DNA of 64,000 nucleotides, taken from contig CAWKPE010000010.1 in the NCBI GenBank assembly GCA_963851385.1, positions 248,001-312,000 of the forward strand. The letters run 5' to 3'. Position numbers and translations under genes: made by a program. Below, piece after piece: positions 7,974 through 14,602 of this stretch. The DNA comes from CAWEFA01 sp963851385. GTDB taxonomy: Bacteria; Bacteroidota; Bacteroidia; Bacteroidales; DTGW01. Under the pieces are notes generated by a model. It had not been told where the DNA came from, searched no databases, and worked only from the letters and a program-made list of their open reading frames with translations. How positions within the stretch are numbered: the stretch's first letter is position 1; each line of letters opens with the position of its first letter.

Positions 7974-8675
7974 ATGGAACAGGAAATTGTTTCTTTGCCT
8001 CGAATAGGCGACAATGCACCTTCATTTGAAGCAATAACAACCCAGGGTAATATAAAATTTCCGGGAGATTATAAAGGGAAATGGGTAATCCTTTTTAGTC
8101 ATCCTGCCGATTTTACACCTGTTTGCACTTCGGAGTTCATGACTTTTGCAAGCATGGAATCTGAATTTAACGCCTTAAACTGTCAACTTGTAGGCTTATC
8201 AGTTGATGGTTTATACAGCCATATTGCATGGCTGCGGACAATCAAGGAAAAAATCGAATACCGTGGAATGAAAAACGTAGAAGTAAAATTTCCTCTGATT
8301 GAAGATATTACTATGGAAGTTGCTAAAAAGTACGGAATGTTGCAACCTGGTGAAAGTAATACAAAAGCAGTACGTGCCGTATTTTTTATTGACCCAGTCG
8401 GTAAAATCCGTGCTATTATTTATTATCCCTTGTCACTTGGGCGCAATTTTGAGGAACTGAAACGTGTAATTATCGCTCTTCAAACGGCTGATAAATTTAG
8501 CGTTGCCACTCCGGCCGACTGGCAACCTGGTGATGATGTGATTGTTCCTACTGCCGGTTCGTGCGGTGTTGCCAAAGACCGCGTTGAAGGAAAAGAAGCT
8601 GGGGTAAAATGTTATGATTGGTTTTTCTGCACTAAACCTATCAGCAAAGACCAGGTTTTTAAAGCCTTAAAATAA
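7974..8675 (+). CDS. Peroxiredoxin (Prx6-like)
   Basis: A 233-residue thiol peroxidase that reduces hydrogen peroxide and organic peroxides. The active-site segment HPADFTPVCTSEF places the peroxidatic Cys at residue 51, with Thr48 and the conserved Arg of KAVRAVFFIDPVGKIRAI further on. The length and the C-terminal part (TPADWQPGDDVIVP, then Cys residues in GSCGVAKDR, GVKCYDWFFC) fit the long Prx6-type peroxiredoxins of anaerobes. It is the first gene of a ten-gene operon, one base before the next gene. Being first behind a palindromic operator suggests the operon answers oxidative or redox stress. Confidence 0.92.
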   Translation: MEQEIVSLPRIGDNAPSFEAITTQGNIKFPGDYKGKWVILFSHPADFTPVCTSEFMTFASMESEFNALNCQLVGLSVDGLYSHIAWLRTIKEKIEYRGMKNVEVKFPLIEDITMEVAKKYGMLQPGESNTKAVRAVFFIDPVGKIRAIIYYPLSLGRNFEELKRVIIALQTADKFSVATPADWQPGDDVIVPTAGSCGVAKDRVEGKEAGVKCYDWFFCTKPISKDQVFKALK

Positions 8676-8676
8676 T

Positions 8677-9072
8677 ATGGCACGTACCAAAAAAGACAGG
8701 TTAATCCAAATGGCGCCTCACTTTTGCGGGTTCAAACCTCAAGGAATACAATGTAAAACCGGTACAGAGGTTTACATTAATTTCGAAGAATACGAAGCAA
8801 TGAACTTGTGCGATTATGAACTGCTTACCCAGGCTGAAGCAGCAAAACTGATGAACATATCACGGCCCACATATACGAGAATTTATGAAAGTGCGCGCCG
8901 GAAAATAGCCAAAGCCTTTGTAGAAGGCAGTTGCATTCATTTCGAAGGCGGGAATGTTTCTATTGCCAACTGGTATAAATGCAACCATTGTAAAATCACT
9001 TTTACAATTCCGGACAACTCTGACAAATCCTGTCCTTTATGTAAATCACAAGTAATAACTGAAAATAAATAA
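8677..9072 (+). CDS. DUF134 helix-turn-helix protein with zinc ribbon
   Basis: A 131-residue DUF134 protein. Residues 1-95 have the family signature (PHFCGFKPQG, then EYEAMNLCDYELLTQAEAA) and a helix-turn-helix at about 51-80 (QAEAAKLMNISRPTYTRIYE) resembling sigma-factor region 4. The C-terminal 30 residues are a zinc-ribbon-like CxxC-x13-CxxC (Cys102, 105, 119, 122). DUF134 genes commonly sit beside NifB/NifX-type cofactor-binding genes in anaerobes, exactly as here, and are presumed regulators. It starts one base after the peroxiredoxin stop and is four bases from the next gene. Confidence 0.85.
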   Translation: MARTKKDRLIQMAPHFCGFKPQGIQCKTGTEVYINFEEYEAMNLCDYELLTQAEAAKLMNISRPTYTRIYESARRKIAKAFVEGSCIHFEGGNVSIANWYKCNHCKITFTIPDNSDKSCPLCKSQVITENK

Positions 9073-9076
9073 AGCC

Positions 9077-9388
9077 ATGATAATTGCCATAGCTGCCAAT
9101 GAAAATCATTTAAAAGCGACTGTTGACCCGCACTTTGGCAGATGCGACTGGTATTGTTTATACGATACCGAAACCCGTAAAAGTTCATTTATTGAAAACC
9201 CTGTACGCTATTACCAGGAAAAGGCAGGGTGCGATGCTGCAGAATTATTGGTAGGTAAAGGCATCAGTATGGCCATCGCTGGTCGCTTTGGCTCTAAAGT
9301 CGTGGAAGTTTTCAGGAAAAACAATGTACAAATGATAATTCCTGAGACACAGCAAACATTAATAAAAATTATTAACCAAATAAAATAA
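9077..9388 (+). CDS. NifX/NifB-type cofactor-binding domain protein 1
   Basis: A 103-residue single-domain protein of the dinitrogenase iron-molybdenum cofactor-binding family. It opens MIIAIAANENHLKATVDPHFGRCDWYCLYD, with the typical D-x-H-F-G-R-C motif at residues 17-23, and continues with GCDAAELLVGKGISMAIAGRFG, the family's glycine-rich core. Members of this fold bind iron-sulfur or molybdenum clusters. There is no nitrogenase here, so the role is more likely metal-cluster or redox signalling. It lies between the DUF134 gene and a second copy of the same domain. Confidence 0.85.
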   Translation: MIIAIAANENHLKATVDPHFGRCDWYCLYDTETRKSSFIENPVRYYQEKAGCDAAELLVGKGISMAIAGRFGSKVVEVFRKNNVQMIIPETQQTLIKIINQIK

Positions 9389-9394
9389 TTTAAA

Positions 9395-9772
9395 ATGAAA
9401 ATTGCAGTACCAACAAGAGGAACAAATGTAGATGACCATTTTGGCCATTGCGAAGCTTACACTGTTTTTACCACCAACGAAAACAAAAAAATTATTAATT
9501 CTGAAATATTGCCTTCTCCACAGGGTTGTGGTTGCAAAAGCGATATTGCATCTGTTTTACAGCAAAAGGGTGTAAGTGTAATGCTTGCCGGAAATATGGG
9601 CGGAGGAGCATTGAATATATTAACCGGACATGGGATTGATGTATACCGGGGATGTTCAGGAGATGTACGCCAAATTACTGAGGCTTTTTTACAGGGCAAA
9701 ATAGGTGATTCGGATGAAAGTTGCCACCAGCATGAACATCACCAATCCGATGGCAATACCTGTAATCATTAA
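9395..9772 (+). CDS. NifX/NifB-type cofactor-binding domain protein 2
   Basis: A 125-residue relative of the preceding protein. It has the start MKIAVPTRGTNVDDHFGHCE with HFGHC at residues 15-19, a GCGCKSD stretch near residue 44, and GVSVMLAGNMGGGALNILTGHGIDVYRGCSGD. The last 20 residues form a His/Cys/Asp-rich tail likely to bind metal. It follows its paralogue by six bases, and the doubled arrangement is usual in this gene family. The likely role is carrying or sensing an iron-sulfur-type cofactor; no nitrogenase genes are present. Confidence 0.85.
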   Translation: MKIAVPTRGTNVDDHFGHCEAYTVFTTNENKKIINSEILPSPQGCGCKSDIASVLQQKGVSVMLAGNMGGGALNILTGHGIDVYRGCSGDVRQITEAFLQGKIGDSDESCHQHEHHQSDGNTCNH

Positions 9773-9823
9773 ATTATTGCAGGTAAATAAAGGCGACTTT
9801 GTATTTAAATCGAATAGGTCATT

Positions 9824-10249
9824 ATGATAGAACATGAATATACTTTCAGGGTTATGTACCCCGATACTGACCAAATGGGTACGGTACATCATTCAAATTA
9901 TGCGAAATATTACGAAACAGCCCGTTGGGAATTATTCCGCAGCATCGGCATTTCATATCATTCTATAGAAGAAGCCGGATACATGCTTCCGGTAATAACA
10001 ATGAATTTCAGGTTTTTAAAAAGCACACATTACGATGCTCTGCTCAGGGTGAAAACAACTCTCAAGGCAATTAAAGGGGTACGGATTTGGTTTACCTATA
10101 AACTATACAACGAGCAAAACGAATTGATTAACGAAGCAGAGACAGAGCTTGCCTTTGTTGGCCTGAATACATGGAAACCTTGTGCTGTCCCTGATTTCGT
10201 TTTAAAAGCAATAGAAAAAAAACATATCACCAAACATACAAATGCTTAA
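9824..10249 (+). CDS. Acyl-CoA thioesterase (YbgC/4HBT hot-dog fold)
   Basis: A 141-residue hot-dog-fold thioesterase. The YbgC signature is plain: YPDTDQMGTVHHSNYAKYYETAR near residues 12-34, with Asp16 as the likely catalytic residue, followed by the family's MLPVITMNFRFLKSTHYDALL. It should hydrolyse an acyl-CoA or aromatic-CoA thioester; the substrate cannot be read from sequence. It follows the cofactor-binding gene by 51 bases and overlaps the phosphatase gene start by eight bases, so the two are translationally coupled. Confidence 0.88.
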   Translation: MIEHEYTFRVMYPDTDQMGTVHHSNYAKYYETARWELFRSIGISYHSIEEAGYMLPVITMNFRFLKSTHYDALLRVKTTLKAIKGVRIWFTYKLYNEQNELINEAETELAFVGLNTWKPCAVPDFVLKAIEKKHITKHTNA

Positions 10250-10874
10250 TAACTTAAATAAAGAATTATTAACAACCATCTGTATTATTCGGCATGGTGA
10301 AACGGATTGGAATTCATCAGGAAAATTGCAGGGTCGTGAAGATATTGAGCTTAACAACCTGGGCCGGGAACAAGCAAGTCAAATTGCGCAATATTTTAAA
10401 ACCGAACCTTGGGATGTAATCGTTTCCAGCCCATTAAAACGGGCTTATGAAACGGCTCAAATTATAGGTTCTCAACTTTCAATTCAAAATATTTATATAG
10501 TTGACGAAATGATCGAACGCTGTTATGGTTCAGCATCCGGTTTGCTACCTGAAGAACGTCAAATGCGTTTCCCCGATGGCATCACAGACCAGGAAGATTT
10601 TGAACATTTGCGCCAACGGGCCATGACAGGTTTAGCCAAAATTGCAAACGATTTTAAGGGCAAAAGAATAATTGTTGTATCGCACGGAGGGCTTACCAAT
10701 TCAATTTTATATTCGATTTCGGGCGGCGAATTCGGCAGCTTCAAAACCCGCCTCAAAAACGGATGTATCAATAAGATTAAATTGCAAAACAATAAATGGT
10801 CGGTTGAATTCTACAATAAAACTGTTGAAGAATTATTAAACCCTTTGGAAAGTATGAGGAGTATCAGAATATGA
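10242..10874 (+). CDS. Histidine phosphatase family protein
   Basis: A 210-residue phosphoglycerate-mutase-like phosphatase. IIRHGETDWN gives the phosphorylated His18 and Arg17; SSPLKRAYETA gives the second Arg; Glu92 (DEMIERCYG) and His148 (VVSHGG) complete the catalytic set. Length and motif order fit the CobC/PhoE/GpmB-like group. Substrates in this family range from sugar phosphates to alpha-ribazole phosphate and cannot be told apart here. The start overlaps the thioesterase gene by eight bases. Confidence 0.88.
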   Translation: MLNNLNKELLTTICIIRHGETDWNSSGKLQGREDIELNNLGREQASQIAQYFKTEPWDVIVSSPLKRAYETAQIIGSQLSIQNIYIVDEMIERCYGSASGLLPEERQMRFPDGITDQEDFEHLRQRAMTGLAKIANDFKGKRIIVVSHGGLTNSILYSISGGEFGSFKTRLKNGCINKIKLQNNKWSVEFYNKTVEELLNPLESMRSIRI

Positions 10875-10892
10875 AATAAAATTAAAAATAAT

Positions 10893-11597
10893 ATGTCTGA
10901 AACACTATTTCATCAGTTGAATAATGATGTCCGTTTTCAGGAAGGGCTGAAGGCTTGTATTAACTGTGGAACTTGCACTGCCATTTGTCCGGCTGCACAG
11001 TTTTATGATTACGACCCCCGTTTAATTGCCGAAACTGTACAACGAAAAAATGAAAAAGAATTGGAAGAGTTGCTCAAAAGTGACACCATTTGGATGTGTG
11101 GCGAATGTATATCTTGCAAAACACGTTGTCCGAGAGACAACACACCCGGATATATAATTCAGGCTTTGCGGGCCTTATCTATTGAAACAGGTTATTTTAT
11201 AGAATCAGAAAAAGGCAGGCAGCAATTGGCCATAAAACGCACTGTGGGTGAACACATCCTGCAATATGGATACTGCGTATATACTGATGAAATTGATACC
11301 GATATGTATCCCGAACAGGGACCTGTATGGGAATGGATAAAAAAACACCGGAAAGAAATTTCAAAACGATTAAATACAAAATATAAACAGGAAGGTGCAG
11401 GAACATTGCGAAATATTCCGCAGGAATCACTTGCCGAGTTGCAAAAAATATTCGATAAAACTGGTGCAACAGAACGTTTTGAAAAGATTGAACATTATTC
11501 TTCAATAAAGGCACAGGAAATGGGTATGGAAATAGGTTCAGGAACTAAAACAGAATATTTTAAACACGTTTACAATAACTCAAAGACAAACAAATGA
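10893..11597 (+). CDS. HdrC-like 4Fe-4S protein
   Basis: A 234-residue iron-sulfur protein resembling heterodisulfide reductase subunit C. Two ferredoxin-type clusters are visible: C22-x2-C25-x2-C28-x3-C32-P and C69-x2-C72-x2-C75-x3-C79-P. The remainder is helical and hydrophilic. It overlaps the HdrB-like gene by four bases (ATGA), so the two are surely coexpressed partners. There is no HdrA flavoprotein in the window. HdrBC-like pairs outside methanogens transfer electrons to or from thiol/disulfide or sulfur carriers. The gene follows the phosphatase by 18 bases. Confidence 0.85.
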   Translation: MSETLFHQLNNDVRFQEGLKACINCGTCTAICPAAQFYDYDPRLIAETVQRKNEKELEELLKSDTIWMCGECISCKTRCPRDNTPGYIIQALRALSIETGYFIESEKGRQQLAIKRTVGEHILQYGYCVYTDEIDTDMYPEQGPVWEWIKKHRKEISKRLNTKYKQEGAGTLRNIPQESLAELQKIFDKTGATERFEKIEHYSSIKAQEMGMEIGSGTKTEYFKHVYNNSKTNK

Positions 11598-12664
11598 AAT
11601 ACGAATCTAATAAGCGTGTTTGGTCAGCTTATCAGAAAGATATAGCTGATGACCATTATTATTTTGCCCGAAGCTGTGTCCGTCAAAACTTTTTCCCGGC
11701 TGCTGAAGGTGTTTTTCTTAAAATTCTCAGGGATGAGTTAAGCAAAGATATTTATGATGACCCTAAGCAAACCACCTGTACCGGTATTGCTTACCATTCC
11801 GGTATTTTGCCGTTGGAAACTACCATGACGGTTGTTGCCCGCCAGTTTGCCTTAATGAATGAGGCAGGTTATGAGAATTTCGTTTGTTCCTGTGTGACAT
11901 CATTCGGCATTTACATCGAAGTTCTCAATACATGGCAGCAATTTCCTGAAACAGAAAAAAAGACGCGTGAAATTTTAAAACAGACAACTGGAAAGAATTT
12001 TCAAATTCCTAAAAACCTTGTTCATGCCAGCGACATAATTTACAAATATCGTAAGGAAATATTCTCTAAATCCAAATACACTCTTACAAATCCAAATACT
12101 GGCCAGCCTCTTAAAGTTGTTGAACACATCGGTTGTCATTATGCTAAAATATTTCCTGAACAAGGTGTTGGCGGAGCAGAGTTTCCAAAAGTCCTGTCAG
12201 GATTGATTGACGATTGGGGCGGACAACAGGTTGATTATCCCGAGCGTCGTCATTGTTGTGGTTTTGGATTTAGGCAATATCTTGTAAAAGCCAATCGCGG
12301 TTATTCCATTGCCAATTCCAAACGCAAATTCGATTCCATGAAACCTTTCAAACCCGATTTGATTATTGCCAATTGTCCCGGTTGTACTTTTTTTCTCGAC
12401 CGCTGGCAATATGTAATAGCTGAAATGGAAGGTACGACTTATGGGGAAAATGGTTTTGGAATACCCGTACTTACTTATGAAGAGCTTGCTGGTTTATTAC
12501 TGGGTTACAATCCCTGGGATATTGGGTTACAGGTTCACCAGGTTTCGGCTGAACCCTTGCTTGATAGAATGGGAATTAAATTTAATCCTGGCGATAAGTA
12601 TAAAGGAAAAAATAACGAAAATTTGGGACAACCTGAAAAACCAAAAGTGTTAAAAGTAAATTAA
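11594..12664 (+). CDS. HdrB-like CCG-domain protein
   Basis: A 356-residue protein of the heterodisulfide reductase subunit B family. The C-terminal CCG domain is complete: HIGCHYAKIFP (Cys181), HCCGFGF (Cys221-222) and NCPGCTFFLDRW (Cys261, 264), which bind the unusual non-cubane 4Fe-4S cluster in HdrB. The N-terminal half has a weaker version with Cys62, Cys98 and Cys100. Together with HdrC it probably forms the disulfide- or persulfide-reducing (or oxidising) unit. The next gene, an OsmC-like protein, starts 20 bases later. The substrate of this variant is unknown. Confidence 0.85.
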   Translation: MKYESNKRVWSAYQKDIADDHYYFARSCVRQNFFPAAEGVFLKILRDELSKDIYDDPKQTTCTGIAYHSGILPLETTMTVVARQFALMNEAGYENFVCSCVTSFGIYIEVLNTWQQFPETEKKTREILKQTTGKNFQIPKNLVHASDIIYKYRKEIFSKSKYTLTNPNTGQPLKVVEHIGCHYAKIFPEQGVGGAEFPKVLSGLIDDWGGQQVDYPERRHCCGFGFRQYLVKANRGYSIANSKRKFDSMKPFKPDLIIANCPGCTFFLDRWQYVIAEMEGTTYGENGFGIPVLTYEELAGLLLGYNPWDIGLQVHQVSAEPLLDRMGIKFNPGDKYKGKNNENLGQPEKPKVLKVN

Positions 12665-12683
12665 CAATTTAAAAGTAATATTT

Positions 12684-13076
12684 ATGGAAATAACATTCGA
12701 CGGTGGTAAAGTGATAACCGCACATTTAAACGATCACATAATAAAAACCGACCAACCTGAATCTGCAGGTGGTAAAAATTTAGCCCCTACACCCTTTGAA
12801 TTATTCTTGGCATCATTAGGAACTTGTGCAGGTATTTATGTAAAATCGTTTTGTGATACACGGAATATTCCATCGGATAACTTAAAAATAATACAATCCA
12901 TGGAATACGATGGTCATGGTTTACCTGCAAATATCAAAATTGACATACAATTACCTGACAATTTTCCGGAAAAATATATTGATTCTGTAATCAATGCTGC
13001 CGAATTGTGCAAAGTGAAAAAGACAATTGCAAGTCAGCCTAAAATTCAGGTAATATCAACTAAAACAAAACAATGA
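12684..13076 (+). CDS. OsmC-like protein
   Basis: A 130-residue OsmC/YhfA-type protein. It shows the diagnostic PTPFELFLASLGTCAGIYVKSFC stretch with Cys48 and Cys57, and a late Cys109 in ELCKVKKTI. Classical OsmC proteins reduce organic hydroperoxides with two cysteines; OsmC-like proteins encoded beside Hdr or sulfur-carrier genes may instead handle sulfane sulfur. It overlaps the following methyltransferase gene by four bases (ATGA). Being next to HdrBC favours a thiol-redox role. Confidence 0.85.
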   Translation: MEITFDGGKVITAHLNDHIIKTDQPESAGGKNLAPTPFELFLASLGTCAGIYVKSFCDTRNIPSDNLKIIQSMEYDGHGLPANIKIDIQLPDNFPEKYIDSVINAAELCKVKKTIASQPKIQVISTKTKQ

Positions 13077-13717
13077 ACGAATTTGACAGCAAAGCCCGTG
13101 AATGGGACAATAGCCCTATTCACTGGGAGCGCTCCGAAGCAGTTGCCAGACACCTGATTGAAATGGTTACTCTAAGCAAGGACATGAAAGCTCTGGAATT
13201 TGGAGCCGGAACAGGAATTCTCAGCTTTTTATTGCATGATCATTTTTCTGAAATTATCTTGATGGATAGTTCTCAAGAGATGGTAAAAGTAATTCAAGAA
13301 AAAGTGTCTAAAACAAAGACGAAAAACCTCAAACCTTTATTTTTCGCTCTTGAACATTCCGATTACAAGGCCCAAAAATTTGATTGTATATTTTCACAAA
13401 TGGTATTGCATCATATTAAAGATATTGAAGTTATTTTCAATAAGTTTTATTCTCTGCTAAATCCTGAAGGATATTTGGCCATTGCCGACTTATACACCAA
13501 AGACGGTTCGTTTCATGGACCGGATGTTGAAGTGCATCGGGGTTTTGACCCGGACAAGCTTGCCGAAATCCTTAGCCTTAAAGGGTTTAAAAATATCGAA
13601 TACAGAACTTGTTTCGAAATAAAACGTGAACCTGGTGAAAAATTTCCTCTATTTTTATTGGTAGCTCAAAAGTTAATACAAGACTTAGATACTCTTTCAT
13701 ATAGTCGCATTTCCTAA
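13073..13717 (+). CDS. Class I SAM-dependent methyltransferase
   Basis: A 214-residue class I methyltransferase. Motif I is ALEFGAGTGILSFLL, followed by the acidic end of strand 2 (ILMDSSQEM) and FDCIFSQMVLHHI, the usual motif IV region. The C-terminus reads GFKNIEYRTCFEIKR and FPLFLLVAQKL. It is the last gene of the operon, and its stop overlaps the convergent Crp/Fnr gene by four bases. Fragments of the 3' end of a paralogue occur at 29811-29905 and 32221-32250, in both cases followed by the start of a dsrE-like gene. Confidence 0.85.
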   Translation: MNEFDSKAREWDNSPIHWERSEAVARHLIEMVTLSKDMKALEFGAGTGILSFLLHDHFSEIILMDSSQEMVKVIQEKVSKTKTKNLKPLFFALEHSDYKAQKFDCIFSQMVLHHIKDIEVIFNKFYSLLNPEGYLAIADLYTKDGSFHGPDVEVHRGFDPDKLAEILSLKGFKNIEYRTCFEIKREPGEKFPLFLLVAQKLIQDLDTLSYSRIS

Positions 13718-14385
13718 CCTTTTTCACTAATCTGCATAAGCATTTTGTGGTTCAAAATAGTAATATTTCGACCGTCAATTTTGATTATTTTCTCGTTATG
13801 AAAATCAGTTAATATGCGACTTATTCCTTCCCTTGAAATTCCGGTAAAATCGCCAAAATCCTGTCGTGAAATAGGGAGTATGAATGTGTCATTTTGATAA
13901 ACTTCCTTTGAGAAAAATAAAATAGCATCGGAAATACGGGCAATGTTTTGCTTCTGAATATTATTTATGTTATTATGGAAATTCAATAGCTCATCTTTGC
14001 TCAAATCTAAAATAATCTGGTATGCAAACTCACCATTTTGATAAATAAAATTTTTAAAAATGGTTACATCAATAAAACATACTGTTGTTTTTTCAAGCGC
14101 AGTAACCGAAAAGTGATGGACCTTATCACCAAAATTACTTGGAAGGCACAAATATGCTGGTGCTCTTGATATTTTCATAATTTGCTCCTTAATAGGCCCT
14201 CTAAGATGTATTTTAACCAATCCCGATTTAATATAAGCCACATTTGTTGAAAGGGTATCTTGCTTTATAATAATATCACCGGATTCAAACGTTACCTCAG
14301 CGCAATTAACGCCCATCACATCTAACTCTATGTCGTTCAGTTTTTGCGCTGCGAACGATTTTAAATTACATTGCTTACAGGTCAT
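13714..14385 (-). CDS. Crp/Fnr-family transcriptional regulator
   Basis: A cyclic-nucleotide-binding-fold regulator of about 223 residues, counted from the ATG at 14385; a longer version starting at a TTG at 14412 is less likely. The N-terminus has CKQC plus later cysteines (28, 80 and 103), which resemble an Fnr-type redox or iron-sulfur arrangement. The C-terminal helix-turn-helix reads SRQDFGDFTGISREGISRIL. The recognition helix keeps the Arg-Glu-x-x-x-Arg pattern that in E. coli CRP reads TGTGA half sites, whereas Fnr has Val in place of the first Arg. Perfect and imperfect TGTGA-N6-TCACA sites lie just upstream in the divergent region. It therefore probably controls both itself and the operon at 14603. 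Confidence 0.88.
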   Translation of the reverse strand: MTCKQCNLKSFAAQKLNDIELDVMGVNCAEVTFESGDIIIKQDTLSTNVAYIKSGLVKIHLRGPIKEQIMKISRAPAYLCLPSNFGDKVHHFSVTALEKTTVCFIDVTIFKNFIYQNGEFAYQIILDLSKDELLNFHNNINNIQKQNIARISDAILFFSKEVYQNDTFILPISRQDFGDFTGISREGISRILTDFHNEKIIKIDGRNITILNHKMLMQISEKG

Positions 14386-14432
14386 AGTTGCGTTTTTAAT
14401 TATACTATGCAAATTAAGAAAAAATTAATATA

Positions 14433-14470
14433 TGTGAGCTATCTCACATATAGTTGTGCACATATTCACA
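14433..14470. promoter_or_regulatory. Two tandem CRP-type sites, copy 1
   Basis: Site A, TGTGA-GCTATC-TCACA (14433-14448), is a perfect TGTGA-N6-TCACA, flanked by TA on the left and TA on the right. Site B, TGTGC-ACATAT-TCACA (14455-14470), starts exactly 22 bases later. They lie between the Crp/Fnr gene and the TonB operon and about 70 bases upstream of a -7 box, where an activator could work. Confidence 0.7.
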
Positions 14471-14503
14471 TAATTGTTTGCAACAACATAACAATATTAA
14501 GAA

Positions 14504-14511
14504 TATTTTTG
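14504..14511 (+). promoter_or_regulatory. -7 promoter element TATTTTTG of TonB/SCP2 operon
   Basis: Exact TAnnTTTG, 71 bases after the start of CRP-type site A and about 90 bases before the TonB gene. A TTTG at 14477-14480 may serve as the -33 box, although its spacing of 23 bases is slightly long. Confidence 0.6.
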
Positions 14512-14602
14512 ATTCAATTCATTTATTGCCCTTTGAAAAAATCCAATATACAATAAAATGAACAAATTGATGAATTTATTTTAGAATATTAACAAAAAAA
14601 CC

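Larger units (their letters stand above)
14413..14570 (+). repeat. Duplicated promoter region, copy 1
   Basis: This intergenic segment is clearly homologous to 21775-21940, upstream of the MFS-SCP2 gene. Shared blocks include ATTAAGAAAAA, CTATCTCACA, TTGTGC, TATTTTTG and a following CAATTCAT(T/A)(T/A)ATTG, up to CAAA(A)TTGA. The order and spacing of the regulatory sites are preserved. Confidence 0.75.

Noticed and set aside
9077..9772. Evidence for nitrogen fixation
   Set aside because: The two proteins have only the NifX/NifB-type cofactor-binding domain; no nifH, nifD or nifK is present, and such stand-alone proteins are common in non-fixers.
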